64,000 nt of DNA. Source: Polaribacter huanghezhanensis (GTDB lineage: Bacteria; Bacteroidota; Bacteroidia; Flavobacteriales; Flavobacteriaceae). Of the stretch, positions 1 to 8,218 are shown piece after piece. Under the pieces are notes generated by a model. The model saw only the letters and a list, made by a program, of their open reading frames with translations. It made no database searches and was not told where the DNA came from. Within the stretch, counting starts at the first letter, position 1; the number at the start of each line of letters is the position of its first letter. The position numbers and the translations under genes were made by a program. The DNA lies in contig NZ_CP128595.1 in assembly GCF_030444335.1 (NCBI RefSeq), positions 2,432,501-2,496,500 on the forward strand. The letters run 5' to 3'.

Positions 1-36
1 TCTAAAATTAAAAAAACTCATAAAATAAATTCTTAT

Positions 37-107
37 CTGTTCGAGCGGAATCGAGAACTCATTAAAAGCTAAATTTAAATAACATCTCGACTCCGCTCGA
101 TGAGACA
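37..107. repeat. REP-like inverted repeat pair
   Basis: Two GC-richer elements face each other: GTTCGAGCGGAATCGAGAAC on the left and TCTCGACTCCGCTCGATGAG on the right, about 25 bases apart. The same element recurs near 28.95, 31.6, 54.5 and 58.9 kb, mostly as opposed pairs between genes. Here it lies just beyond the 3' end of kdsB. A REP/REPIN-type dispersed family is the best description; no transposase is visible nearby. Confidence 0.75.
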
Positions 108-117
108 ATGAAGAAGT

Positions 118-849
118 TTAATCTTTTAAATATTTTTGTGCTTTAATCAAATCTTCGGGAGTATCAATTTCGATGCCCATAAAATCTGTTTCTACCATTT
201 TTATTTTCTTACCGTATTCTAAATAACGGATACATTCAATTTTCTCCGTCGCCTCTAAAGAACGCATTGGCAAATGATAAAAATCTAAAATAGCTTGTTT
301 TCTAAACGCATAAACTCCGATATGTTCAAAATAACGCGCACCCGCATTTTTATCTCTTGGATACGGAATTGGAGAACGAGAAAAGTACAAAGCAAAATCG
401 TGTTCATCTACTATTACTTTTACGTAATTAGGATCTGTAATATCTTTCCAATCTGTAATTTCTTGCATTAACGAAGCCAAATCTATTTGATCAGCATCAT
501 CTCCTTTAAAAACTTTTAAAACATCCTCTAAAGGTTGTTTTTTTACAAATGGCTCATCGCCTTGCACATTGACAACAATATCTACCTCTAAATTTTCAAC
601 AGCTTCAGCGATTCGATCAGAACCGCATTCGTGTTCTTTAATACTCATGATTGCTTTTCCTCCAAACTTCTCCACTTCATCTTTAATGATTTCACTATCA
701 GTAACTACATACACATCATCAAACAATGCTGTTTTTACAGTTGCTTCATAGGTTCTAACAATTACAGGTTTACCGCCTAAATCTGCCATTAATTTTCCAG
801 GAAATCGAGTTGCTCCATAACGAGCCGGAATCATTGCAATAATTTTCAT
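118..849 (-). CDS. kdsB: 3-deoxy-manno-octulosonate (or 8-amino-Kdo) cytidylyltransferase
   Basis: This cytoplasmic enzyme activates Kdo-type sugars with CTP to give the CMP-sugar used for lipid A-core assembly. The 243 residues match the usual family length. The N-terminal nucleotide-binding motif [13 protein letters not shown] is at residues 7-19 and the metal-binding VQGDEP at 95-100. It follows a KdnA-type aminotransferase on the same strand (81-base gap). In Shewanella that pairing goes with a KdsB that prefers 8-amino-3,8-dideoxy-octulosonate, so the substrate here may be the 8-amino sugar rather than ordinary Kdo. The family assignment is firm; the substrate preference is inferred from context. 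Confidence 0.93.
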   Translation of the reverse strand: MKIIAMIPARYGATRFPGKLMADLGGKPVIVRTYEATVKTALFDDVYVVTDSEIIKDEVEKFGGKAIMSIKEHECGSDRIAEAVENLEVDIVVNVQGDEPFVKKQPLEDVLKVFKGDDADQIDLASLMQEITDWKDITDPNYVKVIVDEHDFALYFSRSPIPYPRDKNAGARYFEHIGVYAFRKQAILDFYHLPMRSLEATEKIECIRYLEYGKKIKMVETDFMGIEIDTPEDLIKAQKYLKD

Positions 850-876
850 TCTTTATGAATTTTATTTTTAAAAATG

Positions 877-924
877 AGATTCCTGCCTTACTGAATCTAG
901 TTCAGCATAAATCGCAGGAATGAC
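877..924. repeat. 48-bp dispersed repeat (AGATTCC...GGAATGAC)
   Basis: The element begins AGATTCCTG and ends AGGAATGAC, with a TACTGAA..AGTTCAGCA core. A clearly related 49-bp copy lies at 4221-4269 and a shorter palindromic relative at 15240-15264. This copy fills the gap between kdsB and the aminotransferase gene. Confidence 0.6.
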
Positions 925-930
925 CTTAAT

Positions 931-2124
931 TTATAATACTGATTTAATTGCCGCAACCATGTTTGCTGCTCTTTCATTTACTTGTGCTTCTGTCCACGAT
1001 AATTTTATCAAACAAGAAATATTTCTTGAAATTAAATCATCAGATTGCGGGAATTTAGCCGTATTTAAATCTTGCATTCCGTTTACAATTTGATCTGATA
1101 ATGGAAATAAAGAAACTTGATCCTTTAAATGATTCCATTTGCGCACATAATGCCAATCGTTTTCGTAATAATTCCAATAGGCATCAACACCGTGTTCTTT
1201 AAAAGCTTTCACCACTTTGTCTGTCAATTCTTTAGTAGCCATAAAAAATGATAAAAACCCTGCGCTATCTCCAGCTTCATCCGGAATTCTTCTAAAAGTA
1301 ACTTCTGGAATTGTTTTTAAAGCATCTTTTAATACTTTTTTATTTTTACGTTGTGTTTCCACAAATCCATCTAAACGTCTAACTTGTGCCAAACCAACAG
1401 CAGCATTTAATTCTGAAATTCTAAAATTGTATCCTAAAAAGGGATGCGATTCTGCGCCTCTATCATTCCCAACATGATCGTGACCGTGATCTGTATAATG
1501 ATCAGCATTTACTGCTAAATTTGGATCGTTGGTAACCATTGCACCACCTTCACCACAGGTAATTGTTTTTACATAATCAAAAGAAAAACAACCTGCATCG
1601 CCTATTGTTCCTAGTTTATTTCCTTTATAAGAACCTCCAATTGCCTGACAAGCATCTTCTAATAAAATTAAATTGTATTTGTCGCATATTGCTTTTAACG
1701 CATCTAAATCTGCCATAGAACCACACATATGAACGGGCATTACAACCTTTGTTTTTGGTGTAATTGCAGCTTCCACAGCTTTTGGATCTAAAGTTAAGGT
1801 ATCATCTATTTCTACTAAAATCGGAGTTGCTCCGGCAGCTAAAATAGATTCGAAACTTGCCACAAAAGTAAACGTTGGCATAATTACTTCGTCTTCTGCT
1901 CCAACTCCTAACACTGCTAACGCAACATTTAAAGCAGTTGTTCCGCTACTTGTTAATTGCGCGTGTTTAACGCCTAAGTTATTTTGTAATTCTTGTTCTA
2001 ATTCTTTTGCTTTCCAATGTCCATTTCTGGCACCATCAAATCCGTAACGCATTAAAACTCCACTTTCTAAAACATCGTTTACTTCTTTGCGTTCTGCATC
2101 TCCAAATAATTCAAATCCTGGCAT
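931..2124 (-). CDS. kdnA: KdnA-type PLP aminotransferase (DegT/DnrJ/EryC1/StrS family), probable 8-amino-Kdo transaminase
   Basis: This predicted PLP- and glutamate-dependent sugar aminotransferase would convert 8-oxo-Kdo to 8-amino-3,8-dideoxy-octulosonate for lipopolysaccharide. The start at 2124 is chosen because the N-terminus MPGFELFGDAERKEV then resembles the start of Shewanella KdnA as I recall it; nine upstream in-frame residues look untranslated. From that start the protein has 397 residues, with TSSGTTALNVAL at 58-69, the cofactor Asp157 in LLEDACQ, and the Schiff-base Lys186 in SFDYVK. It sits between manA and kdsB on one strand. The partner oxidase KdnB is not in the window and could lie to the left. 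The family is certain; the KdnA subtype is likely. Confidence 0.82.
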   Translation of the reverse strand: MPGFELFGDAERKEVNDVLESGVLMRYGFDGARNGHWKAKELEQELQNNLGVKHAQLTSSGTTALNVALAVLGVGAEDEVIMPTFTFVASFESILAAGATPILVEIDDTLTLDPKAVEAAITPKTKVVMPVHMCGSMADLDALKAICDKYNLILLEDACQAIGGSYKGNKLGTIGDAGCFSFDYVKTITCGEGGAMVTNDPNLAVNADHYTDHGHDHVGNDRGAESHPFLGYNFRISELNAAVGLAQVRRLDGFVETQRKNKKVLKDALKTIPEVTFRRIPDEAGDSAGFLSFFMATKELTDKVVKAFKEHGVDAYWNYYENDWHYVRKWNHLKDQVSLFPLSDQIVNGMQDLNTAKFPQSDDLISRNISCLIKLSWTEAQVNERAANMVAAIKSVL

Positions 2125-2206
2125 TTTTATAAATTTTAAATGAAGCATCAAAGATAAAGAATTAATCCTTGATTTTTATCACAGATAAAAGCGAATACTT
2201 GAACTT

Positions 2207-3184
2207 CTATTTTATATAAATCTCTAGCAATTCTGAAGTTTCATCCGAAGTAATAGAAAATTCTTTAAAACAAGCGGGAACTAAAAGTGTTTCTCCGAAG
2301 TTTAAAACTTCGTTATTTCCATTATGATGAAAAATGGCTGCGCCTTTTACACACATATAAATGACAAAGGAATCTTTATCTGAGTGGTTTACAGAAAACT
2401 CTTCATTAACCGATAAAATATTTGTGGTAAAATAAGGGCACGAAATAATCTCTGACGCTGTGTTTTTTTCTTTTTGATAGGTGGTTTTATAAGAATTTTG
2501 TGCCGTATAATCAATGGCATTTAATGCTTCTTCGGTGTGTAAATCTCTCGATTTTCCTTGTGAATCTATCCTGTCCCAATCGTAAATTCTGTAGGTAATA
2601 TCAGATGTTTGTTGAATTTCTGCTAACAAAACTCCTGCACCAATTGCGTGCACTCTTCCGGTTGGAATAAAATACACATCGCCTTCTGCAACTTTATCAA
2701 CATTTAAAATTTCTAACAATGTTTTGTTTTCTAAATGCTGTAAATATTCTTTTGATGAAACTTCTTTTTTAAAACCGACAATCAAATTTGCTTTTTCATC
2801 GGATTGCATTACATACCACATTTCTGTTTTTCCGAACGAATTATGACGTTCTTTTGCCAATGCATCATTTGGATGTAACTGAATGCTCAACGCTTCTTTT
2901 GCATCAATAAATTTAATTAAAAGCGGAAATTTTTCTCCAAATGCTTGATAGATTTTTTCTCCAACTAATTCGCCTTTATAATCAGCAATTAATTGTTTTA
3001 AATCAATTCCTTTTAAATTTCCGCTTGCAACAACAGAAGTATCATTTTTTACATCAGAAATTTCCCAGCTTTCGCCAATATCTTTTTTATCAGATCTTTT
3101 AGACAAGACTTTCATCAACTTTTCGCCGCCCCAAAGTTTCTCTTTTAAGATGGGATCAAATTTTAAAAACTGGTTGATTTTCAT
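2207..3184 (-). CDS. manA: mannose-6-phosphate isomerase, type I (short form)
   Basis: This enzyme interconverts fructose-6-phosphate and mannose-6-phosphate with a zinc-dependent cupin active site and supplies mannose for surface glycans. Visible zinc-site signatures are QLHPND at residues 102-107, a Glu in KTEMWYV just after, and a His in GRVHAIG near residue 180. At 325 residues it is the short bacterial form rather than the 390-residue enteric type. It is the first gene of the minus-strand run manA-kdnA-kdsB, 82 bases before the aminotransferase start, consistent with one cell-envelope sugar operon. Confidence 0.88.
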   Translation of the reverse strand: MKINQFLKFDPILKEKLWGGEKLMKVLSKRSDKKDIGESWEISDVKNDTSVVASGNLKGIDLKQLIADYKGELVGEKIYQAFGEKFPLLIKFIDAKEALSIQLHPNDALAKERHNSFGKTEMWYVMQSDEKANLIVGFKKEVSSKEYLQHLENKTLLEILNVDKVAEGDVYFIPTGRVHAIGAGVLLAEIQQTSDITYRIYDWDRIDSQGKSRDLHTEEALNAIDYTAQNSYKTTYQKEKNTASEIISCPYFTTNILSVNEEFSVNHSDKDSFVIYMCVKGAAIFHHNGNNEVLNFGETLLVPACFKEFSITSDETSELLEIYIK

Positions 3185-3273
3185 AAAATATTTCTTGATT
3201 AATTTTAAGCAAATTTACATCAATTATAAAACTTATAATTCTAAATAAAAAATAATTAACTTTGAGATGATAA

Positions 3274-4147
3274 TCAACTAAAAACCAGACTTATAAAACC
3301 ACGATAAAATTCAATATTTATTTTGGCAAGAAAGCTTCTTTAAACAATGCGCAAGTTTATTTGGTTGAAGAAAATAGTTTTAACAAAGAATTATTGTTAA
3401 GAATTGATGAGTTTAGCATCAACCATACGTATAGATGGAAACAATGGAAAAACAAAGTATTGTCTGCTGGCGGATTCGATTTGTACTTAAAAAGCTTAGT
3501 AGACAAAGACAAATCGTTAGATTATTATGATTTGTATTATACCGATTCGGTTTTTGACAATTATAAAAATCGATATAAAATTGAGTACGAAAACTCGTAT
3601 AAATTTGAAATGCAATTGCTTGGACAGTTTTATGATTTCTATAAATTACAACACGATTCTGATTATGCAAACCAAGTATATGTAGAGTTTAAGAATTTAG
3701 AAACCAAACACTACGCTTATTTATATAAAGAAAATCCAACTTTTAATTCATTTTTTACGTGGAAGATAAATCAGTTTTTAAAAATATTTTCTAGCTACGG
3801 AACCAATCCGTCGTTATCAATTATATTCTCTTTATACGTCATATTTCTGTTTGCTTTTGTGTATATGTTGTTTCCAAATAATTGGGAAACAGGTAAGAAA
3901 AACAAACTGATGAATCGTTTACGATTCTTCATCAAATACTTTAGACAAAACAAAGGAATTAGAGAGATTTACGAAGAAGAACGCCAACACGACGCAATGT
4001 CTTACACCGAATTTAGAGATTATATGCACAGTAGTAAAAAAGGAAGTTCCTTGGTTTTTTCTTTGGTTAACAAAACCCATTTACTATTTCTCATCGTACA
4101 ATTATAAAATGACAGGTAAAATAATTGTTGAATTAGTTACAAAGTAG
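3274..4147 (+). pseudogene. frameshifted membrane-protein remnant
   Basis: A coherent protein-like frame runs from about 3274 without a good start codon (first in-frame start is TTG at 3361) to a stop at 4107. It includes one strong membrane segment near 3815-3880 (LSIIFSLYVIFLFAFVYMLF). After the A6 run at 4035-4040 the downstream bases make sense only in the +1 frame, where they read KKEVPWFFLWLTKPIYYFSS and continue to a stop at 4145-4147. Removing one A would join the two. The gene therefore appears truncated at its 5' end and frameshifted near its 3' end. The family is not recognised; it looks like an integral membrane protein with long charged cytoplasmic parts. Confidence 0.65.
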
Positions 4148-4167
4148 CAAAGTTTAAAAGTAGAAAG
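4136..4167 (+). repeat. octamer array, 4 units (GTTACAAA type)
   Basis: Four consecutive 8-base units read GTTACAAA, GTAGCAAA, GTTTAAAA, GTAGAAAG. The array overlaps the shifted stop codon of the preceding pseudogene, in the same mRNA-sense orientation as the arrays that follow idi, the 6414 lipoprotein gene and the 16925 peptidase gene. Confidence 0.6.
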
Positions 4168-4172
4168 GAATT

Positions 4173-4269
4173 GTCATTCCCAACATGACTGGAAATCTAC
4201 AAAACCAATTTAAAACAATAAAGATTCCTTGTCATACTAAAACAAGTTTAGCACAAGTCGTAGGAATGA
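4173..4269. repeat. inverted pair of the GTCATTCC/GGAATGAC repeat family
   Basis: GTCATTCC at 4173-4180 is answered by GGAATGAC at 4262-4269. The right half (4221-4269) matches the repeat at 877-924 in length and in most positions. It fills part of the 240-base gap between the pseudogene and queD, in which I see no other feature. Confidence 0.55.
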
Positions 4270-4388
4270 CAAACCGAATATCATTGCAAATAGAAGCAAT
4301 CTTACCTTCCCGTAGTAATTTACCTAAAATAAAAATCAATAATTGTTAGAACTAGTAATTATCAAGTCGATAAAAAGGATAAAATAAT

Positions 4389-4802
4389 TTACTCCCCAGC
4401 ATACGTAACAAAATTCCTTGGTGTTTCGTAAAGCGTCACAGAAATATCTAAATAAGTACTGATTTTTGCACGCAGTTTGTTGTAAATAACGACAGAAATA
4501 TTTTCTACAGTCGGATTTAAATTCTTGAATTCTGCAACTTCAACATTTAAATTTTTATGATCAAAAGCGTCTTCAATTTCGGTTTTAATCAATTCTCGCA
4601 ACACAGATAAATCCATTACAAAACCTGTAACAGGATCAATTTTTCCAGTAACAGAAACCGTTAACTCATAATTATGACCGTGATAATGTGGATTGCTACA
4701 TTTTCCAAAAACTTCAGCATTCTTTTCATCAGACCAAGCTGGATTAAACAATCTGTGCGCTGCATTAAAATGTGCTTTTCTATGTGCGGTAATTCTTGGC
4801 AT
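4389..4802 (-). CDS. queD: 6-carboxytetrahydropterin synthase / 6-pyruvoyl tetrahydropterin synthase family
   Basis: This zinc enzyme of the PTPS/QueD family converts dihydroneopterin triphosphate to 6-carboxytetrahydropterin, an early step toward queuosine and other 7-deazaguanines. At 137 residues it has the expected length. The zinc ligands are His16 (AHFNAAH), His41 and His43 (HYHGH), with the catalytic Cys35 just before them (GKCSNPH). It ends 241 bases from the upstream remnant and shares no operon with another queuosine gene here, so the pathway assignment rests on family alone; a biopterin role is the alternative. Confidence 0.87.
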   Translation of the reverse strand: MPRITAHRKAHFNAAHRLFNPAWSDEKNAEVFGKCSNPHYHGHNYELTVSVTGKIDPVTGFVMDLSVLRELIKTEIEDAFDHKNLNVEVAEFKNLNPTVENISVVIYNKLRAKISTYLDISVTLYETPRNFVTYAGE

Positions 4803-4815
4803 AATTCAGTGTTCG

Positions 4816-4899
4816 GTTATCAGTTATCAGTTATCAGTTATCAGTTATCAGTTATCAGTTATCAGTTATCAGTTATCAGTTATCAGTTATCAGTTATCA
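4816..4899. repeat. perfect heptamer array, 12 x GTTATCA
   Basis: Twelve uninterrupted copies of the 7-base unit GTTATCA fill exactly 84 bases. The array lies just upstream of the queD start codon (4802), where its promoter would be expected. The same unit reappears within the 110-bp repeats at 16.1-16.5 kb. Confidence 0.95.
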
Positions 4900-4950
4900 A
4901 AAATAAAAATTTCGAAACGTCTACAATATTAAAACTTCACTTCTTTAGCC

Positions 4951-5030
4951 TTTGAACCTTTGAACCTTTGCAACTCTGGAACTTTGAACCTTTGAGACTT
5001 TGAGACTTTGAGACTTTGAGACTTTGAGAC
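4951..5030. repeat. octamer array, 10 units (TTTGAACC to TTTGAGAC)
   Basis: Ten consecutive 8-base units: two TTTGAACC, TTTGCAAC, TCTGGAAC, TTTGAACC, then five identical TTTGAGAC. The last unit ends two bases before the idi stop codon, so the array forms the start of the idi 3' untranslated region. Confidence 0.93.
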
Positions 5031-5032
5031 TT

Positions 5033-5551
5033 TCAATCAGCTATTCTATGATAATATTCGTCAAAAATAATTTTAAACCATTCTGTGTAAATTCCTGGTT
5101 CTTTTTCCATATCAACCTTCACTTCTTCTAATGTCATCCATTTAAAAGTTGCTACTTCTTCTTTATTTACAATTGGATTTTCATTGTATTTTCCAATCAT
5201 CACATGATCTAATTCGTGTTCTGTTAATCCATTGTCAAATGGCGCTTTATAAATAAAAGAAAATACTTCTTCTAACTCACAGGTAAAACCCATTTCTTCT
5301 TGTAAACGTCGTTTTCCTGCTTCTAAAGAAGTTTCTCCATTTCGTTGATGCGAACAACAGGTATTGGTCCATAATAATGGCGAATGGTATTTATCTGCTG
5401 CTCTTTGTTGCAATAACAATTCGCCTTTATCATTAAACGTAAAAACCGAAAATGCTCTGTGCAACAAGGCTTTTTCGTGCGCTTCCATTTTGGCCATTAA
5501 CCCAATTTGGTTGTCGTTTTTATCTACTAAAATTACTTGCTCTTCTGCCAT
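5033..5551 (-). CDS. idi: isopentenyl-diphosphate delta-isomerase, type I
   Basis: This Nudix-fold enzyme interconverts isopentenyl and dimethylallyl diphosphate, the C5 building blocks of quinones, undecaprenyl phosphate and carotenoids. The 172-residue protein carries the catalytic cysteine motif TNTCCSHQ at 62-69 and the Nudix-like metal motif ending RRLQEEMG at 81-88. It is transcribed alone and divergently from the prolyl isomerase lipoprotein gene, with about 57 bases between start codons. An octamer array begins immediately after its stop codon. Confidence 0.93.
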   Translation of the reverse strand: MAEEQVILVDKNDNQIGLMAKMEAHEKALLHRAFSVFTFNDKGELLLQQRAADKYHSPLLWTNTCCSHQRNGETSLEAGKRRLQEEMGFTCELEEVFSFIYKAPFDNGLTEHELDHVMIGKYNENPIVNKEEVATFKWMTLEEVKVDMEKEPGIYTEWFKIIFDEYYHRIAD

Positions 5552-5574
5552 AAAACAAATGTAGTAAAATCAAT

Positions 5575-5584
5575 TATCTTTGCA
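5575..5584 (+). promoter_or_regulatory. Bacteroidota -7 promoter box TATCTTTGCA
   Basis: A perfect match to the TAnnTTTG -7 consensus, followed by GCA, lies 25 bases before the start codon at 5609. It fixes the start of the following lipoprotein gene and rules out the longer in-frame extension from 5537. Confidence 0.75.
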
Positions 5585-5608
5585 GTTAATAAACACGTCA
5601 TTTTAAAA

Positions 5609-6295
5609 ATGAAATTAATTAAATTTTGTATTGCTTTATTCATATTAACAGTCATTTTTAATTGTGATGAAAAGAAAAAAGCACAGCCAATTGTTCCAAA
5701 AATAAAACAAGAAAAGAAGCTTATTAAAAAAGCAGAAAAAAGTTGGGACAGCTTAAATAAATACAATGTAGAAGCTTTTTTTACTCAATACGGAAAGGAA
5801 AATAAAGAAACCAAAGTACTTATTAAAACCGATTTCGGAAATATCAAATTGCGTTTGTATACTGATACTCCAATCCATAGAGCCAATTTTATCTTCTTAA
5901 CTAAGATTAAGTATTTTAATAGTACTGTTTTTTATAGAGTTGCAAAGAATTTTGTCATTCAAGGTGGTAATTCTGATCGATATGAGACCATGAAAAGTCG
6001 ATATAAATACGGAAACTACTTGCTAAAACCAGAATTTAGATCCAACAGAAAACACAAATATGGCGCACTTGCAGCAGCAAGAGAATGGGAAAAAAACCCT
6101 AATAAATTATCAAGTCCGTTTGAATTTTATATTGTACAAAGTAGAAAAGGAGCACATCATTTAGACAATGAACATACGGTTTTTGGCGAGGTAATTTCTG
6201 GGTTTTCTACCTTAGATAAAATTGCCCAATTAAAAACAGATGAGAAAGAATGGCCTTTAGTTGATGTCAATATGAAAATTGAAATTATAGAATAA
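5609..6295 (+). CDS. lipoprotein peptidyl-prolyl cis-trans isomerase (cyclophilin type)
   Basis: This is a predicted envelope-located prolyl isomerase. The start at 5609 gives a lipoprotein signal peptide with the lipobox VIFNC (Cys19), and a -7 box lies just upstream. A charged linker of about 50 residues leads into a cyclophilin domain with the FVIQGGNSD signature and the late HTVFGEV motif. The total of 228 residues is typical for a tethered bacterial cyclophilin. The active-site arginine region is only partly conserved (FYRVAKNFVIQGG), so activity is likely but not certain. The last codons of the gene are followed by an octamer array shared with the convergent gene at 6414. Confidence 0.85.
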   Translation: MKLIKFCIALFILTVIFNCDEKKKAQPIVPKIKQEKKLIKKAEKSWDSLNKYNVEAFFTQYGKENKETKVLIKTDFGNIKLRLYTDTPIHRANFIFLTKIKYFNSTVFYRVAKNFVIQGGNSDRYETMKSRYKYGNYLLKPEFRSNRKHKYGALAAAREWEKNPNKLSSPFEFYIVQSRKGAHHLDNEHTVFGEVISGFSTLDKIAQLKTDEKEWPLVDVNMKIEIIE

Positions 6296-6322
6296 AATAA
6301 ATAGAGAATAGAGAAAAATAAA

Positions 6323-6410
6323 CTTTACTACTTTGCCTCTTTGCAACTTTGACCCTTTGTAACTCTGTAACTCTGTAACTTTGTAACTTTGTAACTTTGT
6401 AACTTTCCAA
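6323..6410. repeat. octamer array, 11 units (CTTTGTAA type)
   Basis: Eleven 8-base units, from CTTTACTA through four CTTTGTAA and two CTCTGTAA to CTTTCCAA, fill the convergent gap. The array ends three bases before the stop codon of the minus-strand gene at 6414. On that gene's mRNA it reads as repeated TTACAAAG. Confidence 0.93.
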
Positions 6411-6413
6411 CTA

Positions 6414-7613
6414 TTATTCTATTCCGTCTAAATCAAATTTCACCGTTTTTAGTTGGTTTTTTTTATCAACAGAAATCGTCCAAACTACATACGCATCATT
6501 ATTACTAATTTCTAATTGTGGAACTCCAGTACTTCTTCCAGAACTAATATCAGAAATTGTAATTGCTTTAGAAACTTTTCCGTTTTTAGATACTTTTTTA
6601 CACCGTAAATACGTGTTGTTATTATCAGATTCCATATAACTTACCAACACTTCATCAGTATTAATAAACGCAATATCTACTCTACCAATTGCGGGAATGT
6701 CATTTAAAATAATTGGTTTATTAAAAGTATTATTCTCGAAAAATGAAACTTTTACCTCTGGTTTTTCATTTGCTCCAGTAAACCAAGCAACCGCAGTATT
6801 TTTTGTGTTTGAAACAACTTTTGGACCATTTACTGGGCAACCATTTATATTCCAATGATCATTAAATACAGCAACAGGTGTAGACCAAACTGAATCTTTT
6901 TTCTGAGAAAAATAAATATCTCTAATTTCGTTTTCACTTCTATCTCTGTACACAATCATTGGTCCGTTTTGAGTCATTGTTATGGATGTCTGACAACAAT
7001 CGCAAGTTCTTCCATCTACTTCTGTCTCATTAAAAATTGTGCCTGTTTTAGAAATTTCTGCTGTCCGTACCGTCATTGCTTTATGGACGCTTTCTTTCAT
7101 TTCTTTTACTGTATTTCGTCCATCTAACCACGTAATTAAAAAACCATCACTTTTATTTGGAATGATACTCACAAAACCATGTTCTGCTTTCATTCCGTCT
7201 GTATTTAGCAAGAAGTTTTCTTTGATGATGTCTCCGTTTAATTTTCGAAGATTTAATACAATATCGTAGGTATATGTTCCTTTTGCTGATTTTTGTAAGT
7301 GACTTGTCAGTAAAACATCTCCGTTTGTTGCATTCGCAGGAAAATCTGCCCAATTTACAAACCAATCATCACCAGAAATAATTTTTGAAGGTGCGTTCCA
7401 TTTTTCATTTTCCAATTGAGTATAAAATAATGTAGCTTCTTCTCCTCTGATAGAACTTACCCAAGACAAAGATAATTTTCCTTTTTGAGCAACTAAATTT
7501 GGCTCTGCATTATTAATTCCAAAGTCAAACGGAATTTCAGTAATTTTTACTTCCTTTTTTTCACAGGCAATAAATAACATTGCTACACTTAAAATAAATA
7601 TTAGTTTTTTCAT
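6414..7613 (-). CDS. sialidase-like beta-propeller lipoprotein with CDCC motif
   Basis: This is a 399-residue lipoprotein with signal peptide and lipobox AMLFIAC (Cys17). Repeated short blades containing W-S-like turns (SLSWVSS, FLITWLDGR, AVAWFTG, AYVVWTI) suggest a BNR/sialidase-type propeller. An unusual cluster DGRTCDCCQTS sits near residue 205 and GCPVNGP follows about 50 residues later, which could bind a metal. It starts one base after the stop of the TlpA-type gene, so the two are co-transcribed. Catalytic sialidase residues are not evident; a binding or assembly role linked to thiol chemistry is equally possible. Confidence 0.7.
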   Translation of the reverse strand: MKKLIFILSVAMLFIACEKKEVKITEIPFDFGINNAEPNLVAQKGKLSLSWVSSIRGEEATLFYTQLENEKWNAPSKIISGDDWFVNWADFPANATNGDVLLTSHLQKSAKGTYTYDIVLNLRKLNGDIIKENFLLNTDGMKAEHGFVSIIPNKSDGFLITWLDGRNTVKEMKESVHKAMTVRTAEISKTGTIFNETEVDGRTCDCCQTSITMTQNGPMIVYRDRSENEIRDIYFSQKKDSVWSTPVAVFNDHWNINGCPVNGPKVVSNTKNTAVAWFTGANEKPEVKVSFFENNTFNKPIILNDIPAIGRVDIAFINTDEVLVSYMESDNNNTYLRCKKVSKNGKVSKAITISDISSGRSTGVPQLEISNNDAYVVWTISVDKKNQLKTVKFDLDGIE

Positions 7614-7614
7614 T

Positions 7615-8091
7615 TTATAATTCTTTTAGTTGAGTAATCATTTCTTCACTATTCCATTCTGTTGCACCAATAATTTCTTTTACTTTCTTTCCTTTTTCGT
7701 TAAAAACAAAAGTAGTTGGCATGGCGTAAATTCCTATGTTTGACAATGATTCTGATGATCTTAAAAATGTGAAATCATATTTAAATTTATTTTTAAAATC
7801 TTGTATTTGCTCTTTAGACTCATCAGAAATTAATAAAAAAACATAGTTTTCTTTCGATAAAATTTTTTGCGCTGCTAATAAATCTGGCATTTCTTTTTTA
7901 CAAGGAGCACACCAGGTAGCCCAATAATTAACCAACACTTTTTTCCCTTCTAAAGTAGAAACATCAAAGGGTTCTCCTTTTAAGTCAACAAGGTTTTCTA
8001 GATTATTTAAAATTTTAGAAACTTTGGGGTCCTGAGAATCTTTGCAACCTAAAACAAGTATAAAAGAAATGATAAAGAGTGTTTTTTTCAT
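7615..8091 (-). CDS. TlpA-like thioredoxin-fold lipoprotein
   Basis: This is a predicted periplasmic thiol-disulfide oxidoreductase anchored as a lipoprotein (signal with lipobox LVLGC, Cys16). The thioredoxin fold carries the redox motif WCAPC followed by KKEMPDL, and the cis-Pro loop appears as AMPTTFVF. At 158 residues it is a single-domain TlpA/ResA protein. It is the first gene of a two-gene unit with the CDCC lipoprotein gene (one base between them), suggesting that it reduces or services the cysteines of its partner. Confidence 0.85.
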   Translation of the reverse strand: MKKTLFIISFILVLGCKDSQDPKVSKILNNLENLVDLKGEPFDVSTLEGKKVLVNYWATWCAPCKKEMPDLLAAQKILSKENYVFLLISDESKEQIQDFKNKFKYDFTFLRSSESLSNIGIYAMPTTFVFNEKGKKVKEIIGATEWNSEEMITQLKEL

Positions 8092-8193
8092 GCGACTAAT
8101 TTAAAGACAAAAAATTGATTTTTAACATCTTTTTACAGTTAAAATAGCATTAGATTTATAGATGTGGCGTTTAAAAAATTATAGAATAAATCG

Positions 8194-8203
8194 TACATTT
8201 GCA
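8194..8203 (+). promoter_or_regulatory. Bacteroidota -7 promoter box TACATTTGCA
   Basis: A TAnnTTTG box followed by GCA lies 16 bases before the prfC start codon at 8219, giving a very short leader. Confidence 0.7.
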
Positions 8204-8218
8204 CCTCAAATTTTGTAG

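Noticed and set aside
1217-1477. Open frame of 86 codons on the plus strand
   Set aside because: It lies wholly inside the aminotransferase gene on the other strand and has no family signature or promoter.
4816-4899. CRISPR array
   Set aside because: Repeat units are 7 bases with no spacers and no cas genes nearby; it is a microsatellite.
4674-4955. Open frames of 93 and 79 codons across the heptamer array
   Set aside because: Their C-terminal parts are translated GTTATCA repeats (SYQLSVI) and the N-terminal parts are antisense to queD.
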